NCBI GenBank assembly: GCA_030407085.1
Contig: CM059586.1
Span: 104,173,501 to 104,237,500 of the forward strand
Source: Trichopria drosophilae
Taxonomy: Eukaryota; Arthropoda; Insecta; Hymenoptera; Diapriidae
DNA: 64,000 nt
Reading direction: 5' to 3'
The notes under the pieces are model-generated. The model was not told the origin of the DNA. It did no database searches and worked only from the letters and a program-made list of their open reading frames with translations. This document shows, in pieces, positions 58,401 through 64,000 of the stretch. Made by a program: the position numbers and the translations under genes. The first letter of the stretch is position 1; each line of letters starts with the position of its first letter.

Positions 58401-59860
58401 AGAGAGCACGGGATATGAAGTATACTCCAAAAGATTAAAATATCTGAAACGCACTATTAAACTGAGAAAATTATCCTGTGTGGTTTTTAAAAATTAACGT
58501 GATCTTTTCTACATATTTAATAATTTTTGTTTTGTTTAAATAAATCGTAAAAATACAAGGAATTTGGTGATATCCTAAAAAACTTGGGTTTATCGTTTGT
58601 GGTTTAAATTTTTTGTTTACGAGTACTTTGTTTCATAAATTCCTTTCTTATTATTTGTTTTTTACTTTGATTTTAAAAGTATGTAAAAAATCATCGAATT
58701 CAAACAAAATAATTCACAGAAAATTAAAGAAGACATGATACAATACAATGTAGGAATTTATTAAATGATGTTACTGTTTTCTTTAAAATATTAAAATAAT
58801 TCCTTACATTTTTATTTTAAGATGTCTACATTTCGTAAACTACCTTACGTTAACAATTTATTTATGAAATTGCATCAAAGAATATAAAATTTCAATAATG
58901 AGTTGGAAAATTTTGTAGTAAATTATGAAGCAATTTAAGCATTATTAATTCGAATTAAAAAATTCTTTATCGACATTTTAGTTTAGGTATAATAAATACA
59001 TAATTCAATATAATTTTTTGAAAATTACTTTTTCATCTTTCCATGAAAGACTTACTAATAAAAAAGTTTAGATATTTTATACACTATAATATTTCTCAAC
59101 TTTATATCACAATGTACATAACCGAACACAGGAAGCACACGACAGAATTCATTAAGTTAAGATAAGATCACCCTGATATTAATATAATTTGTAAATAGTT
59201 ACTAGTTTACATTCTACCTATGATCGATTTAATGAATGGCTTTCGATTTGATTACTTGTTATTAGATCATTTTCTTTCCACGAAGTCTCATTAATATGCG
59301 TAGAAAAAGTTTTATTGAGTTAAGAAAATGCAACGATACATTTCATTATAAATGTGGGAATGAGAAAATGTTAGAGAAAACATGATGCAACGAAAACACT
59401 AAATATTCATACTTGACAGCAACTAGTTTATATAATATAAATTTCATTTAATTATTTAATTTTTATCCTTTGTTAACTTTGTTTATTGATAGGTGATGAA
59501 AGATATGCTTCTCATATGTTTCTTAATCCAGGCTTAATAGTATTGGTTAAGAATAAAGATAGTAACGAAAATAAACGTCATTGTATCTCGACAAATGAGT
59601 TCAAAATTTCGAAATTTTTAGAATATTTCAAGTTTTAGTAATCTGATATACTTATTGTGTTCTATTCTATTTTTGATGACTATGAAGAACAATGGAAATT
59701 TTCCTTTCGTTGAGATGTAAATAGACAATAATAGCAAGAAATAAATCAATATACATATATGGATATAATAAATATAAATAAGAGTACATGATATGATACC
59801 TCTTAAAAATACCTTAATTGTGGTAGGTCAAATTAAAAAAAAATAAAAGGTTTCTTGTCG
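58401..59860. other. Unannotated AT-rich region
   Basis: No supported feature. Confidence 0.4.
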
Positions 59861-59890
59861 AGACGCTGGGTGGCGTTCAAGTCCAAAAAT
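59861..59890 (+). other. CTCF-like motif, copy 4
   Basis: GACGCTGGGTGGCGTTCAAG then TCCAAAAATAAACTCG, same context as 16711 and 38161. Confidence 0.4.
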
Positions 59891-60148
59891 AAACTCGCGT
59901 GACATTTACCTCAACCGAAATTAATTTAACATATTAGCAAGACTACAATATTTATTGTATCGAAAGAATAACACAGGACAAATGTTAATCTAATATTTAG
60001 ACATTTTGTTCATTATTAATCCTGAACGTAAATTATGCATAACTTAATGTATATTCAATTTCATTTGATAAATTACTTTATACAATAATCGGCAGAATCT
60101 CCTATCACTTGCGGAAATCTGATACTGTGGCGGATCTATTTGCCTTGT

Positions 60149-60174
60149 GAAGTATACGACAGCGCCAGCTACTG
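60149..60174 (-). repeat. 26-bp dispersed motif, copy 1
   Basis: Minus strand CAGTAGCTGGCGCTGTCGTA then TACTTC; 22 of 26 positions match 61061-61086 on the plus strand. Confidence 0.5.
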
Positions 60175-60474
60175 TGAAAATTGCGAAACACTGAATAAAC
60201 AGTGTTATAAAGAGAATTGATAAAGATCGGGTTTTAACTGCTTTTTTATAACTAAATGCGGCGCTAGTTCGATGCTCCCAGTATTTTCTCACGCGTTTTG
60301 AGACAATTGACAATTAATTGCATTTGTGCATTTAAAGCCGGAAGGGTAAGAAATGCAAAATCTGCGTCACTTATTCATACGTCAAAAAATTAGATAAGAT
60401 TTGTAACAGTAAGTTCCCGTAAAAGCAGTTTTTTTTTAAATTTAATACATATTATGGTGGGTAGCACGTGTGTA

Positions 60475-60590
60475 TTTCGCGGACAAATGATCACACGAGA
60501 AAATATCACGGACATTTGATTACACGTCAAATTATCACAATGATAAAATATCACATCGACAAAATACCACACATTTAAAAATGTCCCTGT
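60475..60590. repeat. Degenerate AAAATATCACNNGACAA array
   Basis: CACGAGAAAATATCACGGAC, CACGTCAAATTATCACAATG and CACATCGACAAAATACCACA give a 14-18 bp loose period. A TTAGG tract follows at 60612. Confidence 0.5.
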
Positions 60591-60611
60591 GCAGCGATAT
60601 TCATTTCTGAC

Positions 60612-60710
60612 AGGTTAGGTTAGGTTAGTTTTAAGGCACGCGTATGCTTTTAGGCATTATTAGGGTTAGGCATAGTTCTGACTGGTTAGGATAGGTTATT
60701 TTTGTGACGT
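60612..60710. repeat. Short interstitial TTAGG tract
   Basis: AGGTTAGGTTAGGTTAG (60611-60627), then isolated GGGTTAGG and GGTTAGGATAGG words to 60698. Confidence 0.65.
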
Positions 60711-60784
60711 TGCCATTTCTCCGCTTCCCGATTTCACTATACGAATTTTTATCTAAAATAATACTTGCGACAAAAATAAGGCTC

Positions 60785-60850
60785 AAATAGACTAGCAAAA
60801 CGGCGGGGCCAAAACATCCTGGCGCCAAAACGGCGGCGACAAAATACTGA
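60785..60850. repeat. Degenerate CAAAACGGCGG array
   Basis: GCAAAACGGCGGGGCCAAAA, then GGCGCCAAAACGGCGGCGAC, then AAAATACTGACATG: loose period of about 14-20 bp, same style as 60475 and 61105. Confidence 0.45.
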
Positions 60851-61060
60851 CATGAATTTCTGTGTGTAATGTTCAATTTTTTATTGGGTTGGTTTTATGT
60901 CGCTATGATATTTTTTATTGTGGTTATTTGTCCATGTTCTATTTTGTCGTGTGTCAATATTATTTGCAGAAGAAATACAAAAGGAAAAGTCAAGTTTTGC
61001 TTCCTTGCGGTCATGTATTTACTAGTGGTCTTAACACATTTGAATAGTTTCAACTTGTAT

Positions 61061-61086
61061 CAATAGTTGGCGCTGTCGCATACTCC
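61061..61086 (+). repeat. 26-bp dispersed motif, copy 2
   Basis: CAATAGTTGGCGCTGTCGCA then TACTCC; see 60149-60174. Confidence 0.5.
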
Positions 61087-61104
61087 ATAGGACGAATTAA
61101 GAGG

Positions 61105-61302
61105 TGGGAGTCGAAAAACCGACAAATCAAAAAGCCGACAGGTCAAAAATCGACAATCATAAAACCGAAAGTCATAAAGCCGATGGTCAAAAGCCGACAT
61201 ATAAAAAATTACTCACATTGACATGCGTACAGTAATTTTTTGAAAGTGACGGTTTTTTGACGTGTTGGCTTTTTGATTTGTCGGTTTTTCGACCCGGACC
61301 CA
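61105..61302. repeat. Inverted repeat of GACAAATCAAAAAGCC phrases
   Basis: GTCGAAAAACCGACAAATCA at 61109 pairs with TGATTTGTCGGTTTTTCGAC ending at 61292. The left arm continues as a degenerate tandem (GACAGGTCAAAAATC, GACAATCATAAAACC, GAAAGTCATAAAGCC, GATGGTCAAAAGCC), period about 13-15. Confidence 0.75.
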
Positions 61303-62189
61303 AATTGAGTACTCAGCATACTTTAGAAGCTTATAGTGAAAGGAAAGGTTAACGGGTTATAACTTTCTTGTAAATACACTCGTAATTCATATACAATAAC
61401 TCATCATAAACTCATGCGAACATCCTTTGGGTAACAGTCGTCTTTCATTGGCTCCTTTCGGTGGTATGCGAACGGAAAATTACTGCAAATTGTATTAATA
61501 TATGAAACAACTAATTATATCCCCAAAACCAGAGTGAGTTTTTCCTAAAGTTATTTTGTTTTGGCAATTTTATCTATTTTTGTATCTTTATAGAGTTCTT
61601 AACAACTGTTGACTGAAAATGTACTGGAATATTTACGAATTCTAACTATTCTAACAAGTACACTTAAATATAGCAAATTCGAGGTATTTTTACCATCTGC
61701 TAGTAGCAAAATTTATAATTTCAATTAGTCCATACAAAATAGACTATTGACACGAGAGTGATTATAATTATGAAATAAATTTTTGGTGTGAAACCTAATT
61801 TTTTAGTTCTCATATAGACCCGTTAGTTTTTTTTTTGAGGGGAAGGGGACAAAACATTTAGGGTTTTCCGTAATATCACCGTCAATTTTGATCAATGTCG
61901 CAACACGAGAAATATCGATTTTAGGTTAAAAGCAACTAAAATACGATTATATATCTTTAAGAAAGCTACAAATCGAAAGATAAATAATTACTTTGTGATA
62001 AAAATTGGCGGAGATATTTGGATCACTGTTTTTGTTTATTGTGGTCGGACTAAAGGGTCGCTCCTCACTTTATCAAACTAAAATAGAAAGAGGATTTACG
62101 GTCTAAATGTTATTATATCATAATATTATTTCCCAAAATATTAAGAAAAACATTAAACGGAACAAAAATTACAGTAAAAAATAGTACAC
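61303..62189. other. Unannotated AT-rich region
   Basis: No supported feature. Confidence 0.4.
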
Positions 62190-62730
62190 TTTTATATCTT
62201 ACAAATTCTAACCTAACCGTAGACAACCTAACATTACCTGAATGTTGCTCATTTTCAAGGTCAATGCAAGGTTGAACTTTGTATAGAGAAAAGCATGTAA
62301 AGTGGAGGATATTTGAAGGTCTGACAAAGGTCAAATATTAGTGAAATACAAACATATCCTGAACAATGAATTATTTCGGTTATGTTACGTTAGTATTTCG
62401 TCTAAATTTGTCCTGAAAGTGACCTTCAAATATCCTCTACCTGGCGTCTCTTACTGTAAATAAGGTTCATCTTACTTTAACCTTGAAACTTATCATGAAT
62501 TAAGGTTATGTTCACTCAGACAAGGTTTGGTTAGATTACGTTAGGATAGATTACGGCAGTCTGAAATTGATCATGAATTACTTATTGGGTTAGGTTAGAA
62601 TATGTTAGTGTTTTGTTGTATTTGACCTTCAAATATCATCTACGTAACCTCTCTTTCTGTATACAATGTTCAATTTACTTTCACCTTGAAACTGATCATG
62701 GATTATTCAGGTTATGTTAAGTTATAACGA
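62190..62730. repeat. Satellite units with AAGGTCAA, locus 2, inverted
   Basis: One unit lies on the plus strand (CTCATTTTCAAGGTCAATGC near 62248, then GAGGATATTTGAAGGTCTGA near 62303). At least two lie inverted (GACCTTCAAATATCCTCTAC from 62422; GACCTTCAAATATCATCTAC from 62624). TTAGGTTAG words lie between. Related to 41480-41800. Confidence 0.65.
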
Positions 62731-62929
62731 CGTACAACTCTTTACCGTATTATTTTCTGTCGTGTCGGCAAAATAATTTTGAAAATAACGTTTGGATCTG
62801 AAAAAATTCTAAAATATTTTTCTAAGACCAACGAACCTCAACAAAAACAATTGCCACTGAAATATGACAATAATTCAGGAAGAAAGGACAGGTAGGTTTC
62901 ACGTGTGTGGAACATACGTAAAAGTAACT

Positions 62930-63330
62930 CGTGTCTTACACGAAGCGTGATGCAGCAGGATCGTCGGGCACGCGGTTGCTCTTATAACGGGAACCGAATT
63001 GCTCTAAACTAGTCGAATGCCACCATACGATTAACCTCATCCTCGACCCCTGGTGACCCCGTGCCAGGAGAAACTGCAACTCGGCACAATGGGAACTCGC
63101 ATCTTCCGAGTCGGCCATTGTTCTTTTTTTTTTTTTGCCGGACGTTTGTGACACCGCGGCAATGAAAATTGATTATCCGGTATAGGTACGGGAGTACTTT
63201 TGCGTAAAAACGATTTAATCGCTTTTTTTTTATCGCGCCTCCGACGTTTCGCGAAGCATTGTTTTTGTTTACGAGAACACGCACGCACGAGTAATACGCA
63301 TATATGCGTATAATTGTATGGTAACGAAGG
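62930..63330 (-). promoter_or_regulatory. GC-rich island, possible promoter or first exon
   Basis: CpG-rich DNA in an AT-rich setting. On the minus strand AACA-ATGGCCGACTCGGAAG (start 63118) opens MADSEDASSHCAEL and stays open to 62936. No domain is recognised and a donor is ambiguous (GAG|GTTAAT near 63036). It may be a promoter of a gene leaving to the left or right. Confidence 0.3.
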
Positions 63331-63610
63331 ATTTTGCTTTGAATGAAGCACTTTCTTATTTTATGTTTTTATTCGGATAGTTTTTTTTGACACTGTCAAA
63401 AATATTTGACTTTGTTGACATTTTCTTCGCTGATTACAATTCATATAGGAAAAGAATTCTTACTACTTGTGGGAAATAACCCCAAAAAGTACAGCAAATA
63501 ATGAGCATTTGCCATAACTGTAAATTTTTCTGTTTTAAATTAGTCGTCTAAGATTCATGCGCTTGCGAGAAACTCCGTCGGTAACTCAGTATCCATTAAA
63601 CTATAAATAT

Positions 63611-63640
63611 AGACCTGCACTGCCATCTAGTGTTCGAAAA
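63611..63640 (-). other. CTCF-like motif, copy 5
   Basis: Minus strand CGAACACTAGATGGCAGTGC; closest of the five to the consensus on the right side. Confidence 0.4.
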
Positions 63641-63910
63641 GAGAACTAAATTTTAGCAAACAATCCATGGTATATCTTTAAAGACTATTTACCATTCTGT
63701 TGTAGTAATTCACTGATTCTAAGAAAGTTTAACACTTTTTCGTAAAATCGTCACAACCTGACGTTAGACCATTCCAGTAAAATTTAGTGCAAAACTTTTT
63801 TTTAAATGGAGTACAGGAGTCATTTGCAGTTCGAATTACTTTGCTTGATAATAATAAGGAAATACGATTAATTATTGTGAATAGAATGAAATACAAAATA
63901 AGTAAATAAA
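63641..63910. other. Unannotated AT-rich spacer
   Basis: Nothing supported. Confidence 0.4.
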
Positions 63911-63990
63911 GGACTGAAGCGTCAATCGAAAGGTTCCGCGTTCGAGTCCCGACACGTCGAATCTGTGCAGATCGGCCCTTTTTTTTAAAT
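63911..63990 (+). mobile_element. tRNA-like SINE fragment, copy 2
   Basis: GGACT, then AGGTTCCGCGTTCGAGTCCC and GACACGTCGAATC align with 45868-45899. GTTCGAGTCCC is a B-box. A T-run (63979-63986) follows as in copy 1. The T-arm is less well paired. Confidence 0.55.
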
Positions 63991-64000
63991 CTAGAAATGT

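Noticed and set aside
60044..60313. 89-codon minus-strand frame with a membrane-like segment
   Set aside because: It has no ATG (TTG preceded by an in-frame TAA), no acceptor, and part of it (60149-60174) is a repeat found again at 61061-61086.
63911..63960. Functional tRNA gene
   Set aside because: Only B-box and T-arm are present; no complete cloverleaf can be drawn.

Overview
The window is a stretch of an insect nuclear genome, most likely hymenopteran (ant-like). Reasons: about two thirds A+T, small exons with GT-AG introns, interstitial TTAGG/CCTAA tracts (the arthropod telomere word), a GC-rich CpG-rich promoter island in AT-rich DNA, and many LINEs and short inverted-repeat transposons. 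Nothing bacterial, viral or CRISPR-like is visible.

Genes. Only about 9 kb at the left is clearly genic. A plus-strand gene (coding exons 1175-1331 and 1413-3143, 5' end outside the window) encodes an AT-hook plus single C2H2 finger protein that resembles ZNF839. Convergent to it, tail to tail, a four-exon minus-strand gene (8906 down to 3675) encodes a 190-residue homologue of CINP, the CDK2-interacting protein. From memory, human ZNF839 and CINP are also adjacent and convergent, so this looks like deeply conserved microsynteny. At 28440-29168 there is a CpG-rich promoter/5'UTR and a four-codon first coding exon with a splice donor. The rest of the window to the right may be intron of that gene or intergenic.

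Mobile DNA. (i) A 5'-truncated, purine-rich LINE (4222-7434) sits in CINP intron 2 between 18-bp target duplications, and is itself interrupted by an unclassified 1.34-kb element (4453-5795) with 5-bp duplications and internal iterons. (ii) A nearly intact two-ORF CR1-like LINE lies on the minus strand (22987 to about 26990), with one in-frame stop in ORF2. (iii) Nine TA-flanked, pogo/mariner-like MITEs begin or end with CAGTA-type termini. (iv) Long fold-back elements occur at 7775-8540 and 10826-12251, the second nested inside a MITE. (v) There are CACTA-like, CACACAGA-type and CAGACAGC-type MITEs, and two tRNA-headed SINE pieces.

Repeats. Several tandem or degenerate arrays are present: a 398-bp higher-order array around a GAGTGAAATTTCACTC palindrome (57143-58400), a 53-bp array (54266-54480), a CCTAA-rich array (48500-48860), satellite-like units with GGTCAAAGTA (41480-41800 and 62190-62730), and short degenerate GACAAAA-type arrays beside the TTAGG tracts. 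The least familiar structure is a family of serial hairpins (20152-20381, 21826-22822, 27077-28050 and smaller sites). Their stems differ in sequence from hairpin to hairpin but stay self-complementary, and they are separated by a constant AATATACTATT hinge.

All identifications come from reading the sequence and remembered family features; no database search was run.
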